Positions 1 to 9,030 of a stretch of 64,000 nucleotides of DNA are shown one piece after another (the stretch's first letter is position 1; each line of letters opens with the position of its first letter). The position numbers and the translations under genes are program-made. Source of the stretch: Streptomyces sp. P3 (GTDB taxonomy: Bacteria > Actinomycetota > Actinomycetes > Streptomycetales > Streptomycetaceae); assembly GCF_003032475.1 (NCBI RefSeq), contig NZ_CP028369.1, positions 3,472,001 through 3,536,000 on the forward strand, in the 5' to 3' direction. The notes under the pieces are model-generated. The model was not told the DNA's origin and ran no database searches. It was given only the letters and a program-made list of their open reading frames with translations.

Positions 1-529
1 CTCCACCGGGGACGCGCAGACCGCGCGGACCCTGCGCCTGCTGCGCAACCAGGGCATGGAGACGCGCTACGCCAACGAGATCGTCGGCGCCAACGTGCGC
101 ATGACGGACGTGTCCGCCGCCATCGGCCGCGTCCAGCGGCGCAAGCTGGACGGCTGGACCGAGCAGCGCATCGCCAACGCCGCGTACCTCACCGAGCACA
201 TCACCGCGCCGAACGTGCTCACGCCGAAGGTCGCCGAGGGCGCGCGGCACATCTACCACCAGTACACGGTGCGCATCCAGGGTGACCGCGACGCCGCCAT
301 GGCCAAGCTGACCGAGGCCGGCATCGGCAACGCCGTGTACTACCCGACGCCCATCCACCGGCTGAAGCCGTACTGGGAGCCGGACCAGAAGGCGGGTCGT
401 GACTGGGACCTGCCCGAGACGGACCGCGCGGCCGCCGAGGTCGTGTCGCTGCCCGTGCACCCGGCCCTGTCCACGCAGGACCTGGAGCGCATCGTCACCG
501 CTGTCAATGCTCTGGGGGAGCAACTGTGA
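1..529 (+). CDS. DegT/DnrJ/EryC1/StrS-family sugar aminotransferase, C-terminal part
   Basis: PLP-dependent aminotransferase that would convert a 3-keto UDP-sugar into the 3-amino sugar. The 5' end lies outside the window; reading starts in frame at base 2 and 175 residues are visible. Visible family features are the GxNxRMTDVSAAIGRVQ stretch (the conserved N-x-R-M region near the C-terminal domain), HIYHQYTVR, and YYPTPIHRLKPY, the typical C-terminal substrate-facing segment. The stop overlaps the next gene's GTG by four bases (GTGA), so the two are translationally coupled. The neighbouring Gfo/Idh/MocA oxidoreductase would supply its 3-keto substrate, which points to a WbpE/WlbC-like role. 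The family is certain; the exact substrate is inferred from context. Confidence 0.88.
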   Translation, partial: STGDAQTARTLRLLRNQGMETRYANEIVGANVRMTDVSAAIGRVQRRKLDGWTEQRIANAAYLTEHITAPNVLTPKVAEGARHIYHQYTVRIQGDRDAAMAKLTEAGIGNAVYYPTPIHRLKPYWEPDQKAGRDWDLPETDRAAAEVVSLPVHPALSTQDLERIVTAVNALGEQL

Positions 530-1545
530 GTACCGGGAAGTCGCTGCGAGCAGGACTCGTCGGCCTCGGTTCCATGGGGCGTCACCACGCCCGCGTCCTG
601 TCCGGTCTGGACGGCGTCGAACTCGTCGGCGTCGTCGACCCGATGGGTGACAAGTTCGGCGCCGCCCAGGGGGCGCCGATCCTGAACACCGTCGAGGAGC
701 TCATCGCCCTCGGTGTGGACTACGCCGTCGTGGCCTGCCCGACCGCCCTGCACGAGCCGGTCGGCCTGGCGCTCGCCGAGGCCGGGGTCTGCGCGCTGGT
801 CGAGAAGCCGGTCGCCGACACCGTCGAGGGCGCCCGTCGCCTCGTCGAAGCCTTCGAGTCGCGCGGTCTGGTGGCCGGCGTCGGTCACATCGAGCGGTGC
901 AACCCGGCGCTGATGTCGCTGCGGACGCGGCTGGAGGCCGGTGAGCTGGGCGACGTCTACCAGGTCGTCACCCGCCGTCAGGGCCCCTTCCCGCACCGCA
1001 TCGCGGACGTCGGCGTCGTCAAGGACCTCGCCACCCACGACATCGACCTCACCGGCTGGGTGACGGGGCGGCAGTACGTGTCCATCGCCGCGCACACCGT
1101 GTCCAAGAGCGGTCGTGAGCACGAGGACATGGTCTCCGCGGTCGGTCGTCTCGACGACGGCACCATGGTCAACCACCTGGTGAACTGGCTGAGCCCGCTC
1201 AAGGAGCGGTTCACCTCGGTCACCGGTGAGCGGGGCTGCTTCATAGCCGACACCCTCACCGCCGATCTGACGTTCCACTCCAACGCCGCGGTGACCACCG
1301 AGTGGGAGGCCCTGCGGGCCTTCCGCGGTGTCTCCGAGGGCGACATGATCCGGTACGCGATCGCGAAGCGTGAGCCGCTCCTGGTGGAGCACGAGCTCTT
1401 CCGGGACGCGGTGCTCGGCAAGCCCGCCGACATCTGCACCCTCCGCCAGGGCATGCGCACCGTCGAGGTGGCGGCCGCGGTGCTGGAATCGGCGGCCGAA
1501 GGCAAGACCCTGCGGTTCGACGACAGCCGCAGCGGAGCGGCCTGA
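526..1545 (+). CDS. Gfo/Idh/MocA-family NAD-dependent sugar dehydrogenase (WbpB/WlbA-like)
   Basis: A 339-residue cytoplasmic oxidoreductase. The N-terminal Rossmann fold shows VGLGSMGRHHARVL near residue 12. The family's EKPVA motif with its catalytic lysine follows at about residue 105, then the DLATHDIDLTGW helix with the active-site histidine. The C-terminal half is the GFO_IDH_MocA alpha/beta domain. GTG at 526 is used because it overlaps the upstream aminotransferase stop and gives the usual short N-terminus. Beside a DegT aminotransferase and with an acetyltransferase and a UDP-sugar 6-dehydrogenase in the cluster, the likely reaction is oxidation of C3 of UDP-GlcNAcA. Inositol or other sugar dehydrogenase activity cannot be excluded from sequence alone. 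Confidence 0.88.
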   Translation: MSTGKSLRAGLVGLGSMGRHHARVLSGLDGVELVGVVDPMGDKFGAAQGAPILNTVEELIALGVDYAVVACPTALHEPVGLALAEAGVCALVEKPVADTVEGARRLVEAFESRGLVAGVGHIERCNPALMSLRTRLEAGELGDVYQVVTRRQGPFPHRIADVGVVKDLATHDIDLTGWVTGRQYVSIAAHTVSKSGREHEDMVSAVGRLDDGTMVNHLVNWLSPLKERFTSVTGERGCFIADTLTADLTFHSNAAVTTEWEALRAFRGVSEGDMIRYAIAKREPLLVEHELFRDAVLGKPADICTLRQGMRTVEVAAAVLESAAEGKTLRFDDSRSGAA

Positions 1546-1576
1546 CCCACCCGCGTGGCGGGTCGCCGAAAACGCC

Positions 1577-1613
1577 CGTCCCCGGTTCCCGCCAGATCGT
1601 GGAACCGGGGACG
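1577..1613 (+). terminator. Intergenic hairpin between dehydrogenase and glycosyltransferase
   Basis: A perfect 13-bp inverted repeat (arms 1577-1589 and 1601-1613, 11-base loop) with no U-tract. It sits between two same-strand genes, so it may partly terminate transcription or stabilise the upstream mRNA end. Confidence 0.55.
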
Positions 1614-1648
1614 CCGAACTTCTGTCTTCCACTCGGAGGAACTCACAC

Positions 1649-4237
1649 ATGGAATCCCCTGCCCGCCGGCCGCGCCTTGCCGTGATTGTCGCCAACGGCA
1701 TCACAGGCGACTCTCGCGTACAGAAGACCGCTGTCGCCGCGGCCCGGGACGGCTGGGACGTGACCCTCATCGGCCGGAGCGACAGCAAGCGCGTCCAGCG
1801 GTCGAAGATGGGTCCGATCGAGGTGATCCGTGTCCCGGTGGGCGTGGACTACCTGCGTGAGGTGAACACCCGCAAGGCGCGCCCCCTGCGGGCGGCCGCC
1901 ACCCAGTTCAACCTGCAGGACCAGGCGGCCCTGAACCGCTACACCGCGGCCTACCGGGCGTGGGTCCGGCAGAAGTCCGCCGAGACCGCGTACGCGGGCA
2001 CCCCGCGCCGGGCGTCGATCAAGGCCGCGCTGCGGGCCCGCCGGTCGGTGCACCGGCTGCGGGTCAAGGCGTTCAAGTGGGAGCAGCGGCGCAAGTCCAA
2101 GGACCCGGCGCCGGTCGGCGACTGGCGCCGGGACTGGCCGCAGGTGGTCGACCTCGACCTCGCCTTCGGACCGGTCATCGAAGAGGTCGAGCCGGACGTC
2201 ATCCACGCCAACGACGTGACGATGATCGCGACGGCGGCGCTCAGCGCGGCCCGGCTGCGCGCCCGGGGCCGGACCTGCGTCTGGTTGTACGACGCGCACG
2301 AGTACATCAGGGGCGTGGAGTGGCCCAACGCCCGCCAGGCCTCCGCGCTGCCCGCGGTGGAGGCCGAGTTCATCGGCCGCGCGGACGCGGTCGTCACGGT
2401 CTCCCCGCAGATGGCGGAGCTGCTGAAGAACGACCACAAGCTGGCGAAGTCGCCGCTGGTGGTGGGCAATTCGCCGGTCCGTGAGGTGATCGGCGGCGGC
2501 CGGTCCACCGCGTCGGTGCGCAAGGCCTGCGGTCTCGGCCCCGAGACGCCTTTGATGGTCTACGCGGGCTGGATCGGCCCGGAGCGCGGTGTGGACGCCG
2601 TCATCGACGGCATGCCTGACCTTCCGGGCTTCCACCTCGCCCTGGTCCACGGCCGGATGACGCCCCTGCTCGAGCAGCTGTTCGCCCGGGCCGAGGCCCT
2701 CGGCGTGCGCGACCGCGTGCACCTGGTGCCGTACGTGCCGCAGCACGAGGTCGCCGACTACCTCTCCTCCGCCGACCTCGGCCTCACCCCCTTCCGGCGG
2801 GTCCCCAACTGCGAGGTGTCGCTGCCGACGAAGGTCTCCGAGTACCTGCAGGCCGGCCTGCCGCTGGTCACCAGCGACGTGAAGGTCATCAAGGCGTACG
2901 TCGAGGAGCGCGGCCTGGGCGAGGTGTGGACCTGGGACGACCCGAAGACGTTCGCCACGGCCGCCGCGCGGGCCATGGAGCGCCGCGCCGAGCTCGCCGG
3001 GGCGATCACCGAGGAGGTCCGCTCGGACCTGTCCTGGGAGACGCAGAGCGCCAAGCTGCTGAAGCTGTACCGCGAGCTGTCGAAGAAGACCCCGCCCGGC
3101 CCGCGGCCCGAGCTGTCGTGGACGGTGCAGGAGACCCCGGACGCCGTACGGACCGTGGAGATCACCGACGGCGACGGCCAGCCGACCTGGAAGAAGCTCG
3201 GCGAGACCCGCGTCCGGCTGGGCCTCGGACCGGCCAACTATGCGGGCCAGGGCGCCGCGTACGCCCAGGCGATCACGCGCGTCAACCCGGACGTGTCGGT
3301 CGAGGTCGTCATGAACAAGCAGCCGGAGTCCTTCGACTACCCGGCCGACGTCTACGTCGACGCGACCGCGCTCGGTGAGCTGCCCGTCCAGTTCCAGCAG
3401 GTGGAACGGATCGTCGGACGTTATACGCATCTGCTGGTCGACGCGTTCATGCCGGTCTTCGGCAATCTCAACGGCTCCTCGATCGCCGGTGACCTCGACG
3501 CGCTGAAGCAGGCCCGAATCAAGGTGGCGCTGCTCGCCCACGGCAGCGAGATCCGGCACCCCGGCAACCACATGGCGCGCCACCCCTTCTCGCTGTTCCA
3601 CGACGCCCCCAAGGGCATCGCGAAGAAGCTCCAGGCGAAGGCCGAGCGGAACAAGCGGATCGCCACCGAGGCCGGTCTGCCGCTGTACGTCACCACGCCG
3701 GACCTGCTGGAGGACCTGCCGACCGCGAAGTGGGCGCCGCTGGTCGTGGACGTCCTCGCCTGGGCCACGGACCGGCCGGTGATGGAGCGCGAGCGGCCGC
3801 TGGTGCTGCACGCCCCCTCGAAGCGCTGGACCAAGGGCACCGACCGGATCATCCCCGTGATGACCGAGCTCCACGACAAGGGACTCATCGAGTTCCGGCT
3901 CGCCGAGGGCATCCCGTGGGCCGAGATGCGTGAGCTGGTGCAGAGCTGCGACCTGGTGCTCGACCAGTTCACCACCGGCAGTTATGGCACGTTCGCCGTC
4001 GAGGCGATGGCTGCCGGTAAGCCTGTCGTCGCCTACATCAGCGATGGTGTGAAGGCCGCGACGGACGGCGCCCTGCCCATCGTCTCCGCCACCCCCGACA
4101 CCCTCGGCGAGGTCGTGAAGGCCCTCGTCGACGACCGTGAGGGCACGGCCAGGATCGGCCGGGAGTCCGCCGCGTTCGCCCGTATGTACCACGACGGGAC
4201 CTGGACCGTGCAGGTCCTCAGCGATTTCCTCAAGTGA
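1649..4237 (+). CDS. Two-module GT-B glycosyltransferase (GT4-like plus second GT domain)
   Basis: An 862-residue protein about twice the normal length of a GT4 enzyme. ATG at 1649 is preceded by GGAGGA (1635-1640) at good spacing; the frame stays open upstream, but that stretch overlaps the previous gene and is not expected to be used. Module 1 (about residues 8-475) has GDSRVQK at 20-26, an HANDVTM segment, YDAHEY, and a C-terminal donor-binding half with GWIGPERGVDAV and PTKVSEYLQAG. Module 2 (about 520-862) has GPANYAGQG, AHGSEIRHPGNH, HAPSKRWTKGTD and GSYGTFAVEAMAAGKPVVAY, again a GT-B nucleotide-sugar site. No signal peptide is visible. The fusion could add two sugars in sequence. It ends in a GTGA context just before the next, homologous glycosyltransferase. 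Substrates are unknown. Confidence 0.88.
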   Translation: MESPARRPRLAVIVANGITGDSRVQKTAVAAARDGWDVTLIGRSDSKRVQRSKMGPIEVIRVPVGVDYLREVNTRKARPLRAAATQFNLQDQAALNRYTAAYRAWVRQKSAETAYAGTPRRASIKAALRARRSVHRLRVKAFKWEQRRKSKDPAPVGDWRRDWPQVVDLDLAFGPVIEEVEPDVIHANDVTMIATAALSAARLRARGRTCVWLYDAHEYIRGVEWPNARQASALPAVEAEFIGRADAVVTVSPQMAELLKNDHKLAKSPLVVGNSPVREVIGGGRSTASVRKACGLGPETPLMVYAGWIGPERGVDAVIDGMPDLPGFHLALVHGRMTPLLEQLFARAEALGVRDRVHLVPYVPQHEVADYLSSADLGLTPFRRVPNCEVSLPTKVSEYLQAGLPLVTSDVKVIKAYVEERGLGEVWTWDDPKTFATAAARAMERRAELAGAITEEVRSDLSWETQSAKLLKLYRELSKKTPPGPRPELSWTVQETPDAVRTVEITDGDGQPTWKKLGETRVRLGLGPANYAGQGAAYAQAITRVNPDVSVEVVMNKQPESFDYPADVYVDATALGELPVQFQQVERIVGRYTHLLVDAFMPVFGNLNGSSIAGDLDALKQARIKVALLAHGSEIRHPGNHMARHPFSLFHDAPKGIAKKLQAKAERNKRIATEAGLPLYVTTPDLLEDLPTAKWAPLVVDVLAWATDRPVMERERPLVLHAPSKRWTKGTDRIIPVMTELHDKGLIEFRLAEGIPWAEMRELVQSCDLVLDQFTTGSYGTFAVEAMAAGKPVVAYISDGVKAATDGALPIVSATPDTLGEVVKALVDDREGTARIGRESAAFARMYHDGTWTVQVLSDFLK

Positions 4238-4257
4238 CCGGTTTAGAGAGGCTGTTA

Positions 4258-5841
4258 ATGGAAGCGCAGAGTGCCGGCGCACCCCGCCCCGTCAAGGGTC
4301 GCGTCGTCATGCTGGTCGACAACAAGGTCGACGGCGACTCGCGGGTGCAGAAGGCAGCCGAGTCCGCCGCGGCCGCCGGCTGGGACGTGGTGCTGCTCGG
4401 TCTCGTCCGCTCCGGCAACGGCCGCAGCTGGAAGCTCGGCGACGCCGAGGTCCGGCTGCTGCCGCTGAAGACCCCGCTGGCCAAGCGGCACGCCGAACGT
4501 CACCGCTCGCCGCTGCGCCGTCCGCTCGCCTACCCGCCGGGTCCGATGGCCGCCTACCGCCGCCAGTGGATCAAGGCCTGGCGAGCGGACGTGGCCACCC
4601 GCCGTGCCGCGCTGAAGGTCGCGCCGAAGGCGGTCGGTTCCCCCTTGTTCCGCAAGGCCGAGACGGCCCGCCTCACGGTGGCCGGACCGGTGTCGAAGTT
4701 CATGCAGAAGTGGGTCGGCTTCCGAGCCCGTCAGAGCAGCCAGGCCCAGAAGGCCGGCCGTGCCCTGAACGGCCCGGTCGACCGGGCCTTCACCGCGACC
4801 TGGAAGGCCGTCAAGGGCAAGCGCGCCTGGCGCCGCCTCGAACCGGTGCTGTGGGACTACGAGTTGACGTACGGCGCGGAGATCGACGCGCTCAAGCCCG
4901 ATCTCATCCACGCCAACGACTTCCGCATGCTGGGCGTCGGCGCCCGCGCCGCCGTCCGCGCCCGCGCCAAGGGCCGCACGGTCAAGCTGGTGTGGGACGC
5001 CCACGAGTTCCTGCCCGGCGTACGCCCGTGGGAGGACAACGCCCACTGGATCCCCGGCAACACCGCGCACGAGAGCGAGTACGCCCCGTTCGCCGACGCC
5101 GTGGTCACCGTCTCCGAGGGCCTAGCCGACCTGCTGCGCGAGCGCCACGGTCTCGACGAGCAGCCGACCGTCGTCCTCAACGCCCCCGACCGCCCCGTCG
5201 AGCGGGACCCGGCGATCGAGGACACCGAGCCGGAGCCGGACCTGCGCGAGCTGTGCGGGATCGGACCGGACGTCCCGCTGGTCGTCTACAGCGGCTCGCC
5301 CGGCCCGCAGCGCGGCCTCGGCGACATGGTCGAGGCCCTGCCGAAGCTGGACGGCGTCCACATGGCGTTCGTCGTGCCCGCGCCGGCCGCCGGCTACATC
5401 CAGGGCCTGCTCGCGCGCGCCCGGGAACTCGGCGTCGGCGACCGGCTGCACGCGGTGCCGTACGTCAAGCACTGGCAGGTGGTGCGCTTCCTGTCCGCGG
5501 CGAACGTCGGCTGCATCCCCATCCACCACTGGCCGAACCACGAGATCGCCCTGATCACGAAGTTCTTCGAGTACTCGCACGCCCGGCTGCCGCTGGTGGT
5601 GAGCGACGTGAAGACCATGTCCGAGGTCACCCGTGCCACGGGCCAGGGCGAGGTCTGCCGGGCCGAGGACATCGACGACCTGGCCCGCGCGATCAAGGCC
5701 GTGCTGGCCGACCCCGAGAAGTACCGGACGGCCTACGACAAGCCCGGTCTGCTGGACACCTGGACCTGGGAGGCGCAGGCCGAGGTCCTCGACGGGCTGT
5801 ACACCCGTCTCGTCCCCAGAAACCCGAAGGCGGGATCATGA
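4258..5841 (+). CDS. GT4-like glycosyltransferase, paralogue of the preceding module 1
   Basis: A 527-residue GT-B glycosyltransferase. The start chosen is ATG 4258, behind a GAGAGG box; a GTG at 4234 overlapping the upstream stop would add eight residues. GDSRVQK (26-32), HANDFRM, VWDAHEFLPG, YSGSPGPQRG and a LITKFFEYSHARLPLV donor-site segment match the first module of the preceding gene, so the two are paralogues. An insertion rich in Lys/Arg around residues 80-190 may form a helical arm near the membrane. The stop overlaps the next ATG by four bases (ATGA), so translation is coupled to the TarS-like GT2 gene. A cytoplasmic role in wall-polymer assembly is inferred from neighbours; donor and acceptor are unknown. 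Confidence 0.88.
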   Translation: MEAQSAGAPRPVKGRVVMLVDNKVDGDSRVQKAAESAAAAGWDVVLLGLVRSGNGRSWKLGDAEVRLLPLKTPLAKRHAERHRSPLRRPLAYPPGPMAAYRRQWIKAWRADVATRRAALKVAPKAVGSPLFRKAETARLTVAGPVSKFMQKWVGFRARQSSQAQKAGRALNGPVDRAFTATWKAVKGKRAWRRLEPVLWDYELTYGAEIDALKPDLIHANDFRMLGVGARAAVRARAKGRTVKLVWDAHEFLPGVRPWEDNAHWIPGNTAHESEYAPFADAVVTVSEGLADLLRERHGLDEQPTVVLNAPDRPVERDPAIEDTEPEPDLRELCGIGPDVPLVVYSGSPGPQRGLGDMVEALPKLDGVHMAFVVPAPAAGYIQGLLARARELGVGDRLHAVPYVKHWQVVRFLSAANVGCIPIHHWPNHEIALITKFFEYSHARLPLVVSDVKTMSEVTRATGQGEVCRAEDIDDLARAIKAVLADPEKYRTAYDKPGLLDTWTWEAQAEVLDGLYTRLVPRNPKAGS

Positions 5842-7484
5842 GGGCGGCTCCGGCTCCCGACGTCACCGTCGTCATCGCCGTGTACAACACCATGCCCTAC
5901 CTGACGGAGTGCCTGAACTCGCTCCTCGGGCAGAGCATAGGCCGCGAACGTCTCGAGATCGTCGCGGTCGACGACGGCTCCACCGACGACAGCGGCCCCG
6001 AGCTGGACCGGTTCGCGGCGCTGTACCCGGACACCGTGAAGGTGCTGCACCAGCCCAACTCCGGCGGCCCGGCCGCGCCCAGCAACCGTGCGCTCGAGGT
6101 GGCCACCGGCCGCTACGTGTACTTCATCGGCTCCGACGACTACCTGGGCGAGGAAGCCCTGGAGCGCATGGTGAAGTGCGGCGACAAGCACGGCTCCGAC
6201 GTCGTCGTCGGCAAGATGGTCGGCACCAACGGCCGGTACGTGCACCAGGCGCTGTACAAGAAGAACGACGCGGACGTCAGCCTGTACGACTCGGCGCTGC
6301 CGTTCACCCTCGCCAACACCAAGCTGTTCCGGCGGGAGCTGGTCGAGAAGTACAAGCTGCGCTTCCCCGAGCACCTGCCGGTGGGCAGCGACCAGCCGTT
6401 CACCATCGAGGCGTGCGTGCGCGCGGCGAAGATCTCGGTGGTGGCCGACTACGTCTGCTACTACGCGGTCAAGCGGGGCGACGCCAGCAACATCACCTAC
6501 CGTGCCGACCACCTGGCCCGGCTGCGCGCCACCGCGGAGATCATGGACTTCACGGCCGGCCTCATCGAGGCGGGCCCGCAGCGCGACGCGGTCCTGCGGC
6601 GGCACTTCACCTGGGAGCTGGCCAAGCTCGTCCAGGACGACTTCCCGTCCCTCGACCGCGAGCTGCAGCGGCAGCTCTGCGCGGGCATAGCGCGACTGGC
6701 CGACACGTACTTCACCGACGGCATCCGCGACGCGATGGACGTCAAGCGCCGGGTGCGGATCGCCCTCGCGCACGCCGGCGCGATCGACGAGCTGGCCGAG
6801 GCGATCTCGTCGGAGAAGAAGCCCGGAGCGACCCCGTTCGTCCTCGAGGGCGACCGCGCCTTCGCCCGCTACCCCGGCTTCCGCGACCCGCGCATCGGCC
6901 TGGCCGACCGGGTCTACGAACTGCTCGGGGAGTCCGTCCCCGCTCCGCTCGCCGAGGGCACCGAGCTGCTGGCCTCCGCCTGGGAGCAGCAGGGGGAGGC
7001 GCTCGCCTACACGGCGTCCGTGCGGGTGCCGGTGGTCGGCGACGTCGACGGCGCCGTGCTGCGGCTCGTCAAGGGGGCCATGCCGAAGTCCGCGGACAAG
7101 GCGGGCGCCCGCCGGCTGAAGGCCGACCAGGGCCTGCCCGCCCCGCAGGGCGAGACGACGGTGGAGCCCACCGAGGACGGCGCCGCCACGGCGCTGCACG
7201 CCCGGGTCCCGCTGGAGCTCGTCACCGCCGGCCGGGGTGTGCGGGTATACCTGGACGTGGCAGGGTTCACCTACGAGATACCCGTGCGCGGCGAGGGGCT
7301 GCCCATGCCGCTGGCCAGGCTGTGGGGTCCGCAGGCGGACCTGTACCGGGCGTCGGCGCTCGTCAACCCCAAGGGACGCGTCGTCGTCGACACGGCCCAG
7401 CTCCACCCCCCGAAGAGGACGGTCATCCGGCGGGCGCTGGGGGGCGCCGTCAGGAAACTGAAGTCCCGTTTGAGAAGGAAGTAG
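5838..7484 (+). CDS. GT2 glycosyltransferase, TarS-like, with C-terminal beta-rich domain
   Basis: A 548-residue GT-A enzyme. Near the N-terminus are VTVVIAVYNTMPYL, AVDDGSTDD, the NSGGPAAPSN loop and the GSDDY metal-binding DxD equivalent. These, and KMVGTNGRYVHQ, closely resemble the Staphylococcus wall teichoic acid beta-GlcNAc transferase TarS as I remember its sequence. A helical linker (about 230-330) follows, then a C-terminal beta-rich segment (about 335-520) that may correspond to TarS's immunoglobulin-like domains, ending in a very basic tail (VRKLKSRLRRK) that could touch anionic polymer or membrane. ATG at 5838 overlaps the previous stop. Likely role: decorating a polyol-phosphate polymer with a sugar. 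The similarity is judged by eye. Confidence 0.87.
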   Translation: MRAAPAPDVTVVIAVYNTMPYLTECLNSLLGQSIGRERLEIVAVDDGSTDDSGPELDRFAALYPDTVKVLHQPNSGGPAAPSNRALEVATGRYVYFIGSDDYLGEEALERMVKCGDKHGSDVVVGKMVGTNGRYVHQALYKKNDADVSLYDSALPFTLANTKLFRRELVEKYKLRFPEHLPVGSDQPFTIEACVRAAKISVVADYVCYYAVKRGDASNITYRADHLARLRATAEIMDFTAGLIEAGPQRDAVLRRHFTWELAKLVQDDFPSLDRELQRQLCAGIARLADTYFTDGIRDAMDVKRRVRIALAHAGAIDELAEAISSEKKPGATPFVLEGDRAFARYPGFRDPRIGLADRVYELLGESVPAPLAEGTELLASAWEQQGEALAYTASVRVPVVGDVDGAVLRLVKGAMPKSADKAGARRLKADQGLPAPQGETTVEPTEDGAATALHARVPLELVTAGRGVRVYLDVAGFTYEIPVRGEGLPMPLARLWGPQADLYRASALVNPKGRVVVDTAQLHPPKRTVIRRALGGAVRKLKSRLRRK

Positions 7485-7493
7485 CGACCCTCC

Positions 7494-8777
7494 ATGAACA
7501 TCTGTGTAGTAGCGCTCGGCAAGATCGGGCTCCCGCTGGCGGTTCAGTTCGCCGCCAAGGGCCACCGGGTCATCGGCGCGGACGTCAACGAGAAGGTCGT
7601 CGAGCTGGTCAACGCCGGCGTCGAGCCGTTCCCCGGTGAGCACGACCTGGACGTCAAGCTGAAGCAGGCGGTCGACGCCGGGCTGCTGAGCGCGACCACG
7701 GACACCGCCTCCGCGGTGGCCGAGTCCGAGGCCGTCGTCGTGGTCGTGCCGCTGTTCGTCGACGCCGAGGGGGTCCCGGACTTCGGCTGGATGGACGCGG
7801 CGACCAAGGCGATAGCCCAAGGCCTCAAGCCCGGCACGCTCGTCTCCTACGAGACGACCCTCCCGGTCGGCACCACGCGTACCCGCTGGGCGCCCATGCT
7901 GGCCGAGGGCTCGGGCCTCACCGCCGGCGAGGACTTCCACCTGGTGTTCTCCCCGGAGCGCGTCCTGACCGGCCGGGTCTTCGCCGACCTGCGCCGCTAC
8001 CCCAAGCTGGTCGGCGGCATCGACGAGGCGTCCGGCGCCCGCGGCGTGCAGTTCTACGAGCAGGTCCTCGACTTCGACGAGCGCACCGACCTGCCGCAGC
8101 CGAACGGCGTGTGGGACCTGGGCACCGCCGAGGCCTCCGAGCTGGCCAAGCTCGCCGAGACGACCTACCGGGACGTCAACATCGGCCTCGCGAACCAGTT
8201 CGCGCGCTTCGCCGACAGCAACGGCATCGACGTCAAGAAGGTCATCGAGGCCTGCAACTCGCAGCCCTACAGCCACATCCACCAGCCCGGCATCGCGGTC
8301 GGCGGCCACTGCATCCCGATCTACCCGCGGATGTACCTGTGGAACGACCCGGCCGCCACCGTCGTGCGCTCCGCCCGTGAGGCGAACGCGGCGATGCCGG
8401 ACTACGCGGTGGACCTGCTGGCGGCCGCCTACGGCGACCTGAACGGTGTGAACGTGCTGGTGCTGGGCGCCGCCTACCGTGGCGGCGTGAAGGAGACGGC
8501 CTTCTCGGGCGTCTTCCCGACCGTCGCGGCCCTGAAGGCGCGCGGCGCGGTCCCGTTCGTTTCGGACCCGATGTACACGAGCGAGGAGCTCGTCGCGCAC
8601 GGCCTCACCCCGCACGCGGGCGAGAAGGTCACCGCGGCGATCCTGCAGGCCGACCACGCCGAGTACCGCAGCCTGACCCCGGCGGACCTGCCGGACGTCA
8701 CGGTCCTGGTCGACGGGCGTCGCACCACCGACCCGAAGGCCTGGGAGGGCGTGCGCAGGGTCGTCATCGGAGGCTGA
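7494..8777 (+). CDS. UDP-sugar 6-dehydrogenase (WbpA/WecC-like)
   Basis: A 427-residue NAD-dependent nucleotide-sugar dehydrogenase, which oxidises the C6 hydroxyl of a UDP-HexNAc to the uronic acid. The N-terminal Rossmann motif is ALGKIGLPLA, with Ala in place of the first Gly of the usual GxGxxG. The family signatures LPVGTTR, FSPERVLTGR, LAKLAETTYRDVNIGLANQ and VGGHCIPIYP (catalytic Cys273) are all present, followed by the UDPG_MGDP C-terminal domain. A purine-rich AAGGAAG lies about 10 bases upstream of ATG. In this cluster UDP-GlcNAc is the likely substrate, giving the UDP-GlcNAcA used by the dehydrogenase at 526. A UDP-ManNAc dehydrogenase is the main alternative. Confidence 0.9.
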   Translation: MNICVVALGKIGLPLAVQFAAKGHRVIGADVNEKVVELVNAGVEPFPGEHDLDVKLKQAVDAGLLSATTDTASAVAESEAVVVVVPLFVDAEGVPDFGWMDAATKAIAQGLKPGTLVSYETTLPVGTTRTRWAPMLAEGSGLTAGEDFHLVFSPERVLTGRVFADLRRYPKLVGGIDEASGARGVQFYEQVLDFDERTDLPQPNGVWDLGTAEASELAKLAETTYRDVNIGLANQFARFADSNGIDVKKVIEACNSQPYSHIHQPGIAVGGHCIPIYPRMYLWNDPAATVVRSAREANAAMPDYAVDLLAAAYGDLNGVNVLVLGAAYRGGVKETAFSGVFPTVAALKARGAVPFVSDPMYTSEELVAHGLTPHAGEKVTAAILQADHAEYRSLTPADLPDVTVLVDGRRTTDPKAWEGVRRVVIGG

Positions 8778-8795
8778 CACAGCCCGCCGTCGCTC

Positions 8796-8825
8796 TACGG
8801 CCCCGGCCCTGCGGCCGGGGCCGTA
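8796..8825 (+). terminator. Terminator after the UDP-sugar dehydrogenase
   Basis: A perfect 13-bp GC-rich stem (8796-8808 / 8813-8825) with a four-base CTGC loop, 18 bases after the stop. There is no U-tract, as is common in Streptomyces. Confidence 0.75.
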
Positions 8826-9030
8826 CGCGTGCGTGGTGCCGGTCCCGACCGCCTGCTCCGGACGGCCGTCTCCGCGGGGTTGGCCCTGTGCCCCCTGTGT
8901 GTCTCCCGTATGCTCGCCAGGCGGGAGCCGGGCGCGCCGAAGGCGAGGCGGCGGGGCTCCGCAAGGGGGCAGACGCGGAATTGCGAGCGGTCGGTCCCCC
9001 CTCCGTACGGACACACAGCGAGGACGACGA

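Noticed and set aside
1643..4282. Long open frame on the minus strand opposite the two-module glycosyltransferase
   Set aside because: Arg/Gly/Leu-rich with no family similarity; it mirrors the high-GC third codon positions of the real gene. Similar minus-strand frames at 5733-9116, 11855-13885, 15703-18021, 36639-39482, 41624-45175 and 49456-51678 are rejected for the same reason.
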